In this document: piece by piece, positions 27,035-36,672 of the stretch
How positions within the stretch are numbered: the first letter of the stretch is position 1
How the letters are laid out: every line of letters starts with the position of its first letter
DNA from: Paenibacillus sp. MAEPY2
GTDB lineage: Bacteria > Bacillota > Bacilli > Paenibacillales > Paenibacillaceae
Direction of reading: 5' to 3'
Length of the DNA: 64,000 nt
Assembly: GCF_000499205.1 (NCBI RefSeq)
Contig: NZ_AWUK01000004.1
Location: forward strand, 186,001-250,000
Position numbers and translations under genes: made by a program
Notes under the pieces: model-generated
Databases searched by the model: none
The model's input: the letters and a program-made list of their open reading frames with translations, nothing else
Told to the model about the DNA's origin: nothing

Positions 27035-29311
27035 TCAATTGCCAGCATTCAGCGTCAGCAGCGTTGTATGCGGCGAATCATGACCCGCTGCATAATAATA
27101 GCCGTTGTAACGGATTCTGCGCGGCTCAAAACCAACCTGCCTGCCTGTTCCCACCGCTTCTGAGCCAAGCGTCACACTTCCATTAACTCCCGTTATCCCG
27201 CTGGTGTAACGTCCCGCAGCATAAGTAAATCTCCCCTCCACTGTCGCCCCCGTCAGCACCGCGCCTGTACTGTAATCCCTGACCTTCAGAGTGACGGATA
27301 CTCCTGATCCGCTATAAACCAGATTCATGTCTGTTACAATCATGGGCTTCAATGGGGTACTACCAGTTGTCGTCGACACTTCATCGGTGAGTGGCCCGAT
27401 ATTGCCGCTCAGATCGCGGGCCGCAATACGGTAGTGATATGTCGTATCCGGCAGCAGTCCCTTGTCCTGGTAATTCAGGGCGCGAGCGAATCCGACGATA
27501 TCCGCAGCAACAGGCATGAAACCCTGCACGGTACTTCGATATATAACATATCGCTCCACTTCCATGTTATCTGAAGCTATTCCATAATTCAGATGTACAG
27601 TCTGATAATCAGTGGCCTGAATAGACGGAACCCCCGGAAGGGCTGAAGGGGCTTCCAGGTCATCTGGCGCTGTCCACACTACACCGCCTGGTCCCCAATA
27701 AGAAGGAAGTGCCCGGTAGGAGTCATAGTGATGGACAGCAATACCGCCGAAGCTGCTGCTCTGCCCGTAAGCTGCATACACCTTATCCAGCTCTGCTTCC
27801 ATGTGGATGCGGCCCTCCTCCCAGAAGGTAATGGTCTCCGGGTCGCCGCTATTGGCAATATCCAGCGTTTCCACACCAATGACCACGGAATGCGGCTTTC
27901 CAATCTGATCCGCATAGGCCAGTTCTCCAGCAGCCCCGGCAATAATGCCAGCGGAGCCATCCGCCGTATCCCGGTAATCCATAATGGAGATATAGTCGGA
28001 GATATCCTGAACGTGCTCGGAGAGCCATTTGCTGGAGCCGTTCCACACAATATTTGCCGCCTGGTCCGATGTGTCATACCACTTGGGCACCGCAGGGCCG
28101 AATGGAAGACGAATGCCTGCGGTATCCCGGCGACTAATCATCTTTTGCAGGCCATCCAAGTATTCCTTCTGCAGGAAATGACTCGGATCTTTAAAGTCGG
28201 GAGAGATATACGGCTCAATATCCACATTGATTCCGTCAAATTTCTCCAAATCCCCTGCTGCAAGATTGTAATTGATCACCTGCTCCATTTCCTGCACGGC
28301 ATGATGGTGATATTTCTCGTAAGCGCCCATATAGGCCGGCGTAGTTCCACCTGCAATTAGCGCGTGCACCTGTAAATTTTTGCTGTGCGCCCAGCTCACA
28401 AAAGAACGCAGTTCTACTTCCTGCGCTTCCAGCGCATCGTATCCGGCATAACCGCCCACTGCAAGATAGAGTGTCTGGACTGGCGTTTGACCGAATGTCT
28501 GCGTATCGGTGATGAATGACTCCAGCACCTGGCGAGATCCAGGGTTCAACAGCAGCTTGTAACTCTCCGGTTCCCAGATCCACATGGCGCGCTCCTGTAC
28601 AGGCAGGGGAACGGCTGTCTCATGCGTCCCGATTCCAACCTGGGCGTACACCGTTGAACTATAACCATAACGCTCCGGCGTACTGGCCGCTCTGGCCTCC
28701 AGACTGACCGTTCGATCGCCAAGTCCCGCTGTGTCCCAGGTATATACATACGCAGAGCCTTGCTGAACAGCCTCTTCCCATGGTCCACGGTTCACCCGAA
28801 CCTCTACCAGTAGGATTGGAAGTGGAGAACTGATCTCGACAGAGATTTCAACCTGACCGCTAAGAGACACACCCTCAGATGGTCCGGTAATGGTTACAAC
28901 GGGGACAGCACCTGCCGGGTTATTAACGGTAAGAATGGCAGGCTGGCCCCACACCCCGTAACGAGTGGACGTATCCAGTCCACGGACCACCAGTTCCACA
29001 GTCCCGTTATAGCCTGAGGTATCCAGCAAATAAGACCAGGTGCCGCTGTCATCCCCATCCGGATCATTTAATACCACTTCAAATTGGGCCGTTCCGTCGA
29101 CAAACAACCGAATGTCATACAAATCCGTATAACTGCCCCCAATTTCCACCAGCCCTCCATCCGACACATATCCGCCCGCAGGAGCGTCCAGTGTAATTGA
29201 CCCCGCCGCTTCTGCCTTGCCAGGGACAGCTATTCCAATCGTCACCAACCAGATCAACAGAAACAATCCCAGTCTGAATCCGGAGTACACACGCAGATGC
29301 TGCTTTTTCAT
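27035..29311 (-). CDS. secreted GH18-like glycosidase with Ig-like and FN3 domains
   Basis: A 758-residue exported protein. Residues 1-36 are a signal peptide. Two Ig-like beta domains (about 37-130 and 135-230) precede a TIM-barrel-like domain (240-550) with KFDGINVDIEPY (359-367), similar to the GH18 DGxDxDxE motif with the middle Asp as Asn, and ISIMDYRD (441-448) like the GH18 MxYD strand. A fibronectin III domain (560-650) and a C-terminal beta domain follow. Encoded between the transporter binding protein and nagB, so probably it generates the oligosaccharide. GH18 assignment is inference; it could be a distinct family. Confidence 0.7.
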   Translation of the reverse strand: MKKQHLRVYSGFRLGLFLLIWLVTIGIAVPGKAEAAGSITLDAPAGGYVSDGGLVEIGGSYTDLYDIRLFVDGTAQFEVVLNDPDGDDSGTWSYLLDTSGYNGTVELVVRGLDTSTRYGVWGQPAILTVNNPAGAVPVVTITGPSEGVSLSGQVEISVEISSPLPILLVEVRVNRGPWEEAVQQGSAYVYTWDTAGLGDRTVSLEARAASTPERYGYSSTVYAQVGIGTHETAVPLPVQERAMWIWEPESYKLLLNPGSRQVLESFITDTQTFGQTPVQTLYLAVGGYAGYDALEAQEVELRSFVSWAHSKNLQVHALIAGGTTPAYMGAYEKYHHHAVQEMEQVINYNLAAGDLEKFDGINVDIEPYISPDFKDPSHFLQKEYLDGLQKMISRRDTAGIRLPFGPAVPKWYDTSDQAANIVWNGSSKWLSEHVQDISDYISIMDYRDTADGSAGIIAGAAGELAYADQIGKPHSVVIGVETLDIANSGDPETITFWEEGRIHMEAELDKVYAAYGQSSSFGGIAVHHYDSYRALPSYWGPGGVVWTAPDDLEAPSALPGVPSIQATDYQTVHLNYGIASDNMEVERYVIYRSTVQGFMPVAADIVGFARALNYQDKGLLPDTTYHYRIAARDLSGNIGPLTDEVSTTTGSTPLKPMIVTDMNLVYSGSGVSVTLKVRDYSTGAVLTGATVEGRFTYAAGRYTSGITGVNGSVTLGSEAVGTGRQVGFEPRRIRYNGYYYAAGHDSPHTTLLTLNAGN

Positions 29312-29370
29312 AAGCGAAGCCTCCCTTTGCCATTCTGTAATGGTCTAGGATTCCTGTGCCGTACATTCGC

Positions 29371-30930
29371 TCATTTCGCGCTCAGCTGAACATTCTGAAC
29401 ACGGTCATACGCTTCCTTATAGGTGCTCAGCAGCTTATCTACGCCAAGATTGTTGATTTCCTCCACATACTTCTCCCAATCCGCCAGACTCCGGGAGCCG
29501 GTGACAAATTTGGCAAAGCTCTCGTCCCGGTGCTTCTTGATTGCCTGACCCGTAATGGATATGACCTCATTTTCTACTTCCGTAAAAGCAGGTCTTGGCT
29601 GCATGGCGGGGGGATCATATTTGACAGCTTCTTCATAAGCATGTTTCAGATCGTCCGAGAACAGCGACAAATGGGCGTTAAAATCAATCCAGGTATAGGT
29701 TCCGCTGGTCTGAAGCCCTGTCTGTTTACGCATCTCAATGACATCGTTATACTCCGGCTTGAACTTGATCGTATCGCCTTCTTTTATAAAGGTCTCGCCC
29801 TCTACACCCCAGCTGCTGAGCGTACGCCCTTCCTCGGAATAGAAAAAGTCCATATACTTCATCACATCATCAATATTCTTGGAGGTGGAAGCCACCGTCA
29901 GTCCGCCTTCCATATAATGAAAATACGGATTCAGCTGTTTGCCGCCTGAAATGCCTGCGGGAGGGGCCATAAACTGCATATTGAACTCCGGATTCTCCGG
30001 CTGCATAGCATTATTAAAAAAATCAATCCGGCTGATATAATCAATGGTCACGAACGATTTTCCAGTAGAGACCATGTCCTGCCACTGCTTGGTTTGCAGG
30101 GATAAGAAGTCGGGTGGAACCAACCCTTCATCGTACAAACTTTTCCACATCCCCACCATGGCCTTGTAATTATCTTCTGTCGGTCCATAACGCCATTCCT
30201 TCTGATCAAAATCATAGTAGGCACCTTCACCGGTTCCATAGTTCACCGTCATATTCGCATTCATCTCATCCGGGATCTGGCCGTAGCGGATCGAGAGCGG
30301 GTAACTGTCCGGGTATTTCTCCTTCAACGTCTTAAGGGCCGTATGCAACTCTTCATAGGTTGTTGGAACCTGAATGCCTTCCTTGTCAAAAACATCTTTC
30401 CGGTACATCCAGATCATACGATTCGTCTCGCCGAAGCCCTGGTTGGGGAACATATACATTTTGCCGTCAGCGGACAGGGCAGCCTTCGCCTCCTCAGGAT
30501 ATTCCTTCATCCATGCCTTCAGATTCGGCATACTGTCCATATGCTCCATCAAATCCACCAGTGCGCCCTGCTGACCGAACTTATTCGAATCCTTGCGATT
30601 GGGCATATACATCAGATCAGGCAGCGTTTTGGAGGCAATCGCCAGGTTCAGGCTCTCATCCAGCTTGCCGGAAGGTGTCTGCACTTCTAGCGTGACGCCA
30701 GTCTTTTCTTTTAACCAGCTCCAGATCGGCCAGCTCTTGGAATAAGGGAACGTGGCATTATTGTCCAGCAGCGCCGTGAAGGTCTTTTCCGCTCCAGTGG
30801 AGTTATCGGTGATTCCGGTACTGTTCCCTTTGGTATTCGTTTGAGGGTCAGCACCATTGCCACCACTGCACCCTGCCACCATCGTTACTGCGATCAGCAG
30901 GGGAAGTATTACCGATTTCCATTTGCCCAT
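29371..30930 (-). CDS. sugar ABC transporter substrate-binding lipoprotein
   Basis: A 519-residue lipoprotein (lipobox VAGCSGG) of the LipO/YtcQ-like large binding-protein type used with YtcP/LplB permeases. The mature domain contains PDLMYMPN, a hinge-type WMYRKDVFDKEGIQVPTT and the long C-terminal EDVMKYMDFFYSEEGR. The ATG at 30930 follows GGGAGAG. It should capture oligosaccharide for the two permeases encoded just upstream in the same operon. Confidence 0.9.
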   Translation of the reverse strand: MGKWKSVILPLLIAVTMVAGCSGGNGADPQTNTKGNSTGITDNSTGAEKTFTALLDNNATFPYSKSWPIWSWLKEKTGVTLEVQTPSGKLDESLNLAIASKTLPDLMYMPNRKDSNKFGQQGALVDLMEHMDSMPNLKAWMKEYPEEAKAALSADGKMYMFPNQGFGETNRMIWMYRKDVFDKEGIQVPTTYEELHTALKTLKEKYPDSYPLSIRYGQIPDEMNANMTVNYGTGEGAYYDFDQKEWRYGPTEDNYKAMVGMWKSLYDEGLVPPDFLSLQTKQWQDMVSTGKSFVTIDYISRIDFFNNAMQPENPEFNMQFMAPPAGISGGKQLNPYFHYMEGGLTVASTSKNIDDVMKYMDFFYSEEGRTLSSWGVEGETFIKEGDTIKFKPEYNDVIEMRKQTGLQTSGTYTWIDFNAHLSLFSDDLKHAYEEAVKYDPPAMQPRPAFTEVENEVISITGQAIKKHRDESFAKFVTGSRSLADWEKYVEEINNLGVDKLLSTYKEAYDRVQNVQLSAK

Positions 30931-30985
30931 AAGCTTCTCTCCCTTAATCTGAATTTGCGATGCATTCCTTGTTCGCCTATAGACT

Positions 30986-31852
30986 TTAGCCTTTGACCGC
31001 ACCTACCATGGCTCCCTTGACAAAATACTTCTGTACAAACGGATAAATGACCAGAATAGGCAGCGTTGAGACCATGATGGTCGCATATTTGAGGGATTCC
31101 TCCACCACCAGGTTATCTCCCCCAATGGACGTTACGTCACCTGAACTTGCACTGCCAGCCAGCACCAGATTACGCAGCAGCACCTGGAGCGGAAACAGAT
31201 CGGGAGACCTTAGATAGAGCAATGGAAAGATAAAGTTATTCCACATGCCCACGGCATAGAAAAGGGCAATCGTGGCAAAGGATGCCTTGGACAGCGGCAC
31301 AATAATACGGATGAAGATGCCGATATCGTTCAGACCGTCCATACGTCCCGATTCCTCCAGCTCTTTGGGGATGCCCGAGAAGAAAGTACGCATCAGAATC
31401 AGGTTCCAGGTGCTGACTGCCCCCGGGAGAACCATGCCCCATACGGTGTCCACCAGATTCAGGGAACGGACCACCAGGAAGGTCGGAATCATCCCGCCGC
31501 TGAAGAACATCGTAATGACAATCAGGACGGTGAAGCTATTACGCAGTGCCATGTCTTTTCTTGACAAGGCGTAGGCTCCAGTCGAGGTGACCACCAGCGA
31601 GATTAGTGTACCAAGCACGGTGTAAATGATTGTATTGCGGTAAGCCGTCCAGATTTGCGGATCGCCCAGTACCAGTTTGTACATGCTCAGATTGAAGCCC
31701 TTGGGCCAGAAGGAAATATTGTTTTGCATGACATTCACATTGCTGCTGAGGGAAACCGCAAGCATATGAAGGAACGGATAGAGTGTGACCACCACCACAA
31801 ATAGCAGAATCAGCGATGCCACAACGTTAAACCAGGAAAATCGCAGTGATTT
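30986..31852 (-). CDS. sugar ABC transporter permease (MalG/YtcP type)
   Basis: A 288-residue six-helix permease. The EAA loop reads ELEESGRMDGLNDIGIFIRIIVPLS, which contacts the ATPase. The GTG at 31852 with AAAGAGGTG upstream is preferred, giving a 16-base gap after the first permease; an ATG at 31888 would overlap it. The ATPase (MsmX type) is not encoded here, as is usual for this family. Confidence 0.9.
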   Translation of the reverse strand, partial: KSLRFSWFNVVASLILLFVVVVTLYPFLHMLAVSLSSNVNVMQNNISFWPKGFNLSMYKLVLGDPQIWTAYRNTIIYTVLGTLISLVVTSTGAYALSRKDMALRNSFTVLIVITMFFSGGMIPTFLVVRSLNLVDTVWGMVLPGAVSTWNLILMRTFFSGIPKELEESGRMDGLNDIGIFIRIIVPLSKASFATIALFYAVGMWNNFIFPLLYLRSPDLFPLQVLLRNLVLAGSASSGDVTSIGGDNLVVEESLKYATIMVSTLPILVIYPFVQKYFVKGAMVGAVKG

Positions 31853-31868
31853 CACGCCACACCTCTTT

Positions 31869-32843
31869 CTACCATAGACTGGTCTCACTTAATCGGCGGC
31901 TGAGCCAGTTGGCCGTGTAGATGAAGATCAGACTGATGACTCCCATGAACAAATCAATGGACGCACCATAGCTGAAATTCCCCTGTACCATGCCCACCCT
32001 GTAAACATACGTGCTGATAATATCCGCCGTATCGTATATCGCCGGATTCTGCATCAGGAAGACCTTCTCGAAGCCGATCTCCAGCACTTTGCCGATATTC
32101 AGAATCAGCGTGATGACGATGGCGGGAGATATACCGGGCAGAGTGACATGCCAGATTTTGCGTAATCGGCTTGCTCCGTCCATATCCGCCGCTTCGTACA
32201 ACTGAGGATCGATGGCCGTCAGCGCAGCCAGATAAATGATGGTCTCCCAGCCGATGTGCTGCCAGACTTCCGACAGGACATAGATGCCCCGGAACAGCCC
32301 GGGCTCATTCATGAAATTGATCGGTCCGATGCCGATCCCTGCCAACAAATTGTTAATCAGCCCTCCTGTTGGGGAGAGAAACATAATCACCATACTTGCC
32401 ACAATCACATTCGAGATGAAATGCGGCAGATAGCTGACCGTCTGTACAAAACGCTTGAATGCCGCCCTGCGTACCTCATTGAGCAGAATGGCCAGCAGGA
32501 TAGGGGCTGGGAAGCCAAACACCAGCTTATACAGTCCCAGCAGAAACGTATTCTTCATCAGCGGCCAAAAATCGGGATTCTCCAGAAACATCCGGTAATA
32601 TTTGAATCCCACCCAATCGCTGGCCCATATTCCTTTAAAGAGATTGTAATCCTTGAACGTGATGACCAGACCAAACATCGGCGCATAGCGGAAGATCAAA
32701 TAATACAGGAGGCATGGCAGGAAGAGCAGCCATAGCGCCTTGTTCCTGTTCCAGGTTCTGATCAAACGCGACTTCCGCCGAGGCGGCCGGTGTGCTTTCT
32801 TTTGCAGTGAACGTTGCGTTACGCCAGCATCAGCCATCGGCAT
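31869..32843 (-). CDS. sugar ABC transporter permease (MalF/LplB type)
   Basis: A 324-residue permease with a basic N-terminal tail and six transmembrane helices. The EAA loop is LYEAADMDGASRLRKIWHVTLPGIS. First gene of the seven-gene amino-sugar operon; the leader with a cre-like site lies just upstream. Together with the second permease and the binding protein it forms a CUT1-type importer. Confidence 0.9.
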   Translation of the reverse strand: MPMADAGVTQRSLQKKAHRPPRRKSRLIRTWNRNKALWLLFLPCLLYYLIFRYAPMFGLVITFKDYNLFKGIWASDWVGFKYYRMFLENPDFWPLMKNTFLLGLYKLVFGFPAPILLAILLNEVRRAAFKRFVQTVSYLPHFISNVIVASMVIMFLSPTGGLINNLLAGIGIGPINFMNEPGLFRGIYVLSEVWQHIGWETIIYLAALTAIDPQLYEAADMDGASRLRKIWHVTLPGISPAIVITLILNIGKVLEIGFEKVFLMQNPAIYDTADIISTYVYRVGMVQGNFSYGASIDLFMGVISLIFIYTANWLSRRLSETSLW

Positions 32844-32920
32844 GCCCCCTCTTGCTTAGATGATTGCAATCGACTCACATGTCAGATAACTTACCCTGAA
32901 ATTCCGGGGTTCGTCTCCGA

Positions 32921-32953
32921 ATTATAGCTATAATCCTTTAGAAAGCGCTATCT
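32921..32953. promoter_or_regulatory. overlapping divergent -10 elements and cre-like site
   Basis: ATTATAGCTATAAT (32921-32934) is a perfect 14-base palindrome carrying a TATAAT on each strand, placed between the two divergent units. AGAAAGCGCTATCT (32940-32953) matches 12 of 14 positions of the CcpA cre consensus. The -35 regions are weak, so activation by the divergent AraC regulator is likely. Confidence 0.45.
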
Positions 32954-33102
32954 ACATGTTATATAACTTTTCGCCTTTACACCTTTTTTCCAGATATCTG
33001 CGTATAATTCTGTAAAAGTGTATATTGTTTGTGTTAGCTTTATGCCGCTATGATAGGAATAACTACTCGATCCGGGGCTGTACTACAAGGGGGAATGTCA
33101 TA

Positions 33103-35388
33103 ATGAAGGGACTGCTTACAAGCAAATTTGCGCTGAATGGACTGTTTGTCAAGCTAATGCTGAGCTTCCTCAGTGTCATCCTGATTTTGGCTTCATTTAA
33201 CCTGTTCTCCCATCTGTACTTAAGTAACAAAGTATATCAGGAGATGGTCAGACAAAATGAACTGGGCCTTGCTCAGACCGTTGAAGGGTATGAGAATCAC
33301 TTTCGACTGACCCAAAATATGATTCTGGCCCTCACTCAATCGGATACCTGGACAGCCAACCTGGGCATTTTGAGCCACATTAAGGAAAACCGCCGCTACG
33401 ATATTCCCGCTGAGGTCAAGTCAGACCTCTCCACGCTGTATGCCAATCCTTTTTTGCATATCGACAATTTCATTCTCTATTTCAAGCAAGAAGACTATGT
33501 ACTGGAGAAGGAAGGTCTTAGCAGTGCCAGCGATATGTTCGGTAAATATTATTATAGTAAAGAATATCCGCCGGATTACTGGAAAACTCAAACGATGAAC
33601 AACCAGTTCCTGAAAGTGATGCCTGCCGCAGCTTTTACGGAAAACACTCTTCATTTCTCCCGCTCCCTCGGTCAACTGATGCCAATCATGATGAAAGCCA
33701 TTCCTTACGAGGATGTGTACGGCATTGTTATGCTGAATCCACAGCGTATGCAAGACACGTATGGTGATGCCGGCAATAATCCGTTCTACATTCTGGACAA
33801 TGAGGGACGCCTGCTGTTCACTACAATGGAGGGGGAGATGCTGAATACGCAGCTACTTGCAGATGGAAGCAAACATGAACGTATCGGCGATCAGTATTAC
33901 TTCTATGAAAAAGGTAAGCAGACAGGGTTCACCTATGTCCGGGTTACCCAAGCCGCGGTGATTGCCGCGGAAATGCGAGGTATGCAGCTGCTGTTGGCTG
34001 TCCTGCTCGGCGCTGCTATACTGATTAGCCTGCTTTCCTCCCTGTTTTTCAGCTTACGATTAAACCAGCCGCTCCAGCGCCTTATTGCTGCTCTGGACCG
34101 AAATTCGGACAGCGGGCCAGATAAATGGAGCAGTGTAAAAGAATTCGCCATGATCGGCGACCGTCTGAGCTCCATTCTGGAGAATAACCGTTACATTCAA
34201 AGCGATCTTGCACAGAAGAACTCTCTCGTACGCCAGTACGCTTATATCCATAAAGTAAAAAATATCCCGCTCAGCTCCTATCTGGCGGAGCTTGAGGATG
34301 TCCAGCAATCCGAGCAGCCCTATGTCTCCATTCTGTTCAAGGTGGGCTTCAAATCCCAGCCGGATGAATTCGGGCAGCATACCCTGTTATTATGGAAGCT
34401 GATTCAGAGCCTGTTCACCAGCAGCAATACCAATAGCGTTGCCATTCAGCCCGAGCAGGACCAACTGCTTCTGCTGCTGTTCGATCCTGGTCCGCAGAGC
34501 GGTATTTTGCAGGCGCTGGATACACTGAAGGAGTTGCTGGCTGTCGAAGAAACGCTCTATCTGACGATCGCGGTAAGTCCGGTTTATTCCGGGGAGATTC
34601 CGTTTACCGATGCGTACAGCAATCTGTCCATGCTGTTGAAAGAACGAAGGTTAAACGGGGAGACGCAGGTTATTGTAGAGCCACGTGCTTCTTCTTCGAA
34701 TGCCTTCCATGTGAAGGTATCCTATGGCGAGGAACTGCACAACCTCTTGCAATCTGGCAATGATGAGGCCGTATTCGCTTGGCTGGATCGCCAGCTGGAA
34801 CAACTGCAGCACAAGGATGCAGCCGCAGAAGACTTCCGCACCTTTGCAATCGGCGCCGTAGAACAAATTGGCAAGACGGTGATGAAGCTGAATCTAACGC
34901 ACATCGAATCAGAGATTCGCTCTTCTCCTCCGGGAGAGTCATTTGCTGGTTTCCATTCCATGCAGCAATATAGGGAATGGCTTCAGGCGCAGGCTCAACC
35001 TGTACTTGCGGCAGTACGCAGCCAGTTGGAAACGCGTGATCCGGTTATTAGCTTTGTGCTGGACTACTTGGATCATCATTATGGGGAAGATATTAATTTG
35101 AATATTGTCGCCGACAAGTTGAATTTAACATCGGGGTACCTCTCCAGTATTTTCAAGGAAAAGACGAACATCAACTTCAGCGAATATCTGAACAATCTGC
35201 GGGTTGAGCGGGCCAAGGAACTGCTTGTGAATGTAGATCTGCGAATTCAGGACATTGCGACACAGGTCGGTTATCAAAATGTAAACTCGTTTATCCGCAT
35301 GTTCAAGCGTCGGTACGGGCTGACCCCCGGAGAATATCGCAAGCGTCATGCGGGTGATGAGCCATTCATCTCCTCCAGCCATGGCTAA
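33103..35388 (+). CDS. transmembrane AraC-family regulator (two-TM sensor)
   Basis: A 761-residue membrane regulator. A helix at about 14-36 and another at about 300-322 (LLAVLLGAAILISLLSSLFF) enclose an extracellular sensor domain. The cytosolic linker ends in a two-helix-turn-helix AraC domain (about 660-755): VADKLNLTSGYLSSIFKEKTN and IQDIATQVGYQNVNSFIRMF. This type senses ligand outside and activates adjacent sugar ABC genes. The ATG at 33103 has AAGGGGG upstream. Divergent from the amino-sugar operon, its probable target. Confidence 0.9.
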   Translation: MKGLLTSKFALNGLFVKLMLSFLSVILILASFNLFSHLYLSNKVYQEMVRQNELGLAQTVEGYENHFRLTQNMILALTQSDTWTANLGILSHIKENRRYDIPAEVKSDLSTLYANPFLHIDNFILYFKQEDYVLEKEGLSSASDMFGKYYYSKEYPPDYWKTQTMNNQFLKVMPAAAFTENTLHFSRSLGQLMPIMMKAIPYEDVYGIVMLNPQRMQDTYGDAGNNPFYILDNEGRLLFTTMEGEMLNTQLLADGSKHERIGDQYYFYEKGKQTGFTYVRVTQAAVIAAEMRGMQLLLAVLLGAAILISLLSSLFFSLRLNQPLQRLIAALDRNSDSGPDKWSSVKEFAMIGDRLSSILENNRYIQSDLAQKNSLVRQYAYIHKVKNIPLSSYLAELEDVQQSEQPYVSILFKVGFKSQPDEFGQHTLLLWKLIQSLFTSSNTNSVAIQPEQDQLLLLLFDPGPQSGILQALDTLKELLAVEETLYLTIAVSPVYSGEIPFTDAYSNLSMLLKERRLNGETQVIVEPRASSSNAFHVKVSYGEELHNLLQSGNDEAVFAWLDRQLEQLQHKDAAAEDFRTFAIGAVEQIGKTVMKLNLTHIESEIRSSPPGESFAGFHSMQQYREWLQAQAQPVLAAVRSQLETRDPVISFVLDYLDHHYGEDINLNIVADKLNLTSGYLSSIFKEKTNINFSEYLNNLRVERAKELLVNVDLRIQDIATQVGYQNVNSFIRMFKRRYGLTPGEYRKRHAGDEPFISSSHG

Positions 35389-35423
35389 CCAGATGTGAGC
35401 GGGCAAGAACCGTAGATTGTAAA

Positions 35424-35459
35424 TACACCAGCGTCCGCTCGGAAGCAGGCGCTGGTGTA
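35424..35459. terminator. hairpin between convergent genes
   Basis: TACACCAGCG pairs with CGCTGGTGTA, with further partial pairs inside. It lies between the convergent AraC and LRR genes; no long U-run is visible. Confidence 0.5.
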
Positions 35460-35467
35460 CTGTCAGT

Positions 35468-36493
35468 TTACATTAGAATTTTGGACAGGTGCACAAGAGC
35501 CATCGAAGGAATTCGTTGTTCTTTAGGAATTTGTTCATAGAGCAGATGCCCTTTTCCCGCTTCAATCATTTGTTTGCTCATACTAGAAATCCGACCTTTA
35601 CTATAATCAATAAAACGAAAATCCACCTGTCGTAAACTTTGCATTTCAGTCAAACGTTCGAATGCCTCAGCCTTGATCGCCTTATGTATCTCTTTCAGTT
35701 CCAGCACCTCCAATTGATCCGCAGTCCACAGGTTCTCAATCTCTTGCAGAGACTTCATGAAATCCAGTTCAAGCTGACGCAGATTCTTCAAATGCGAGAA
35801 GTCGCACAACCGCTCGATTTTGGGCAATGACAGATGCAGATAGACCAGATGATGTAATGCCCCCACTGCATCAATCTCGGTTAGATTCTTTACGGACGAT
35901 AATCTCAGCATACGGATATTCGATTCAGCCAGTACTTCGAGTGAACCATTCAATGTACAGTGATCGAGAGCCAAATACTCCATAAATGGTAAGTCTACAA
36001 CAAAATCAAGCTGATCAATGTCACAGTTCAAGATGAGGGTACTCAACCGAATGCAGTCCTCAATCGGCGAGAGATCGGGAAATTTCCCGCTAAGTGCGAG
36101 GTAAGTCAAGTATTTGTAATTTCGGATGAAGTCCAGGTTTTGCTTTTTGGGTGAGCGAATATTCAGAAACTCCATCTTTTGCAGCGCACTCAATACACTT
36201 AAATCTTGTGGTTGCTTGAGATCCAGCTGCAAAGCAGTGACATGTTTTAAACCAGCAAGTGCCTCCAGAAACTCTTCTGAATACCGCCCCTTCACATCTG
36301 TATTGGATACATTCAAAATCAAATCTGGTCGTTTGGCAAATACATGCTCATCCAGCTTTCGCAGATCATGCACCTCGTCCAGCCCGACAACAAAGCTAAT
36401 CGTAGCCCTGTTCCGTAGTTGTACGATAGCCTTTTCCATTTTATCCTCGTTCCAGGGAACACCACTCATCGAAGCTGCCCACGGTTCGTTCAT
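35468..36493 (-). CDS. leucine-rich repeat-like protein
   Basis: A 341-residue cytosolic protein built of irregular leucine-rich repeats: LKHVTALQLDLKQPQDLSVL, YLTYLALSGKFPDLSPIE, FMEYLALDHCTLNGSL, LVYLHLSLPKIERLCDFSHL, and LRQLELDF. No signal peptide. LRR proteins of this type act as binding scaffolds; partner unknown. The ATG at 36493 follows GGAGGG. Confidence 0.8.
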   Translation of the reverse strand: MNEPWAASMSGVPWNEDKMEKAIVQLRNRATISFVVGLDEVHDLRKLDEHVFAKRPDLILNVSNTDVKGRYSEEFLEALAGLKHVTALQLDLKQPQDLSVLSALQKMEFLNIRSPKKQNLDFIRNYKYLTYLALSGKFPDLSPIEDCIRLSTLILNCDIDQLDFVVDLPFMEYLALDHCTLNGSLEVLAESNIRMLRLSSVKNLTEIDAVGALHHLVYLHLSLPKIERLCDFSHLKNLRQLELDFMKSLQEIENLWTADQLEVLELKEIHKAIKAEAFERLTEMQSLRQVDFRFIDYSKGRISSMSKQMIEAGKGHLLYEQIPKEQRIPSMALVHLSKILM

Positions 36494-36672
36494 TATTGGT
36501 CACCCTCCATTCTCTAATACTTATCTGTCTAGCTTTCCTTTAATTGTAAATGAAGAAAATCGTATTGAGAAGTCGGATACACATTTCGCGCTTACTTATC
36601 ACCTGAAAACTTTGCTATAATACCTCCAAGTGTTATTCCCCAAGGGGAGATCAGGATGGAGGATAAATCATC

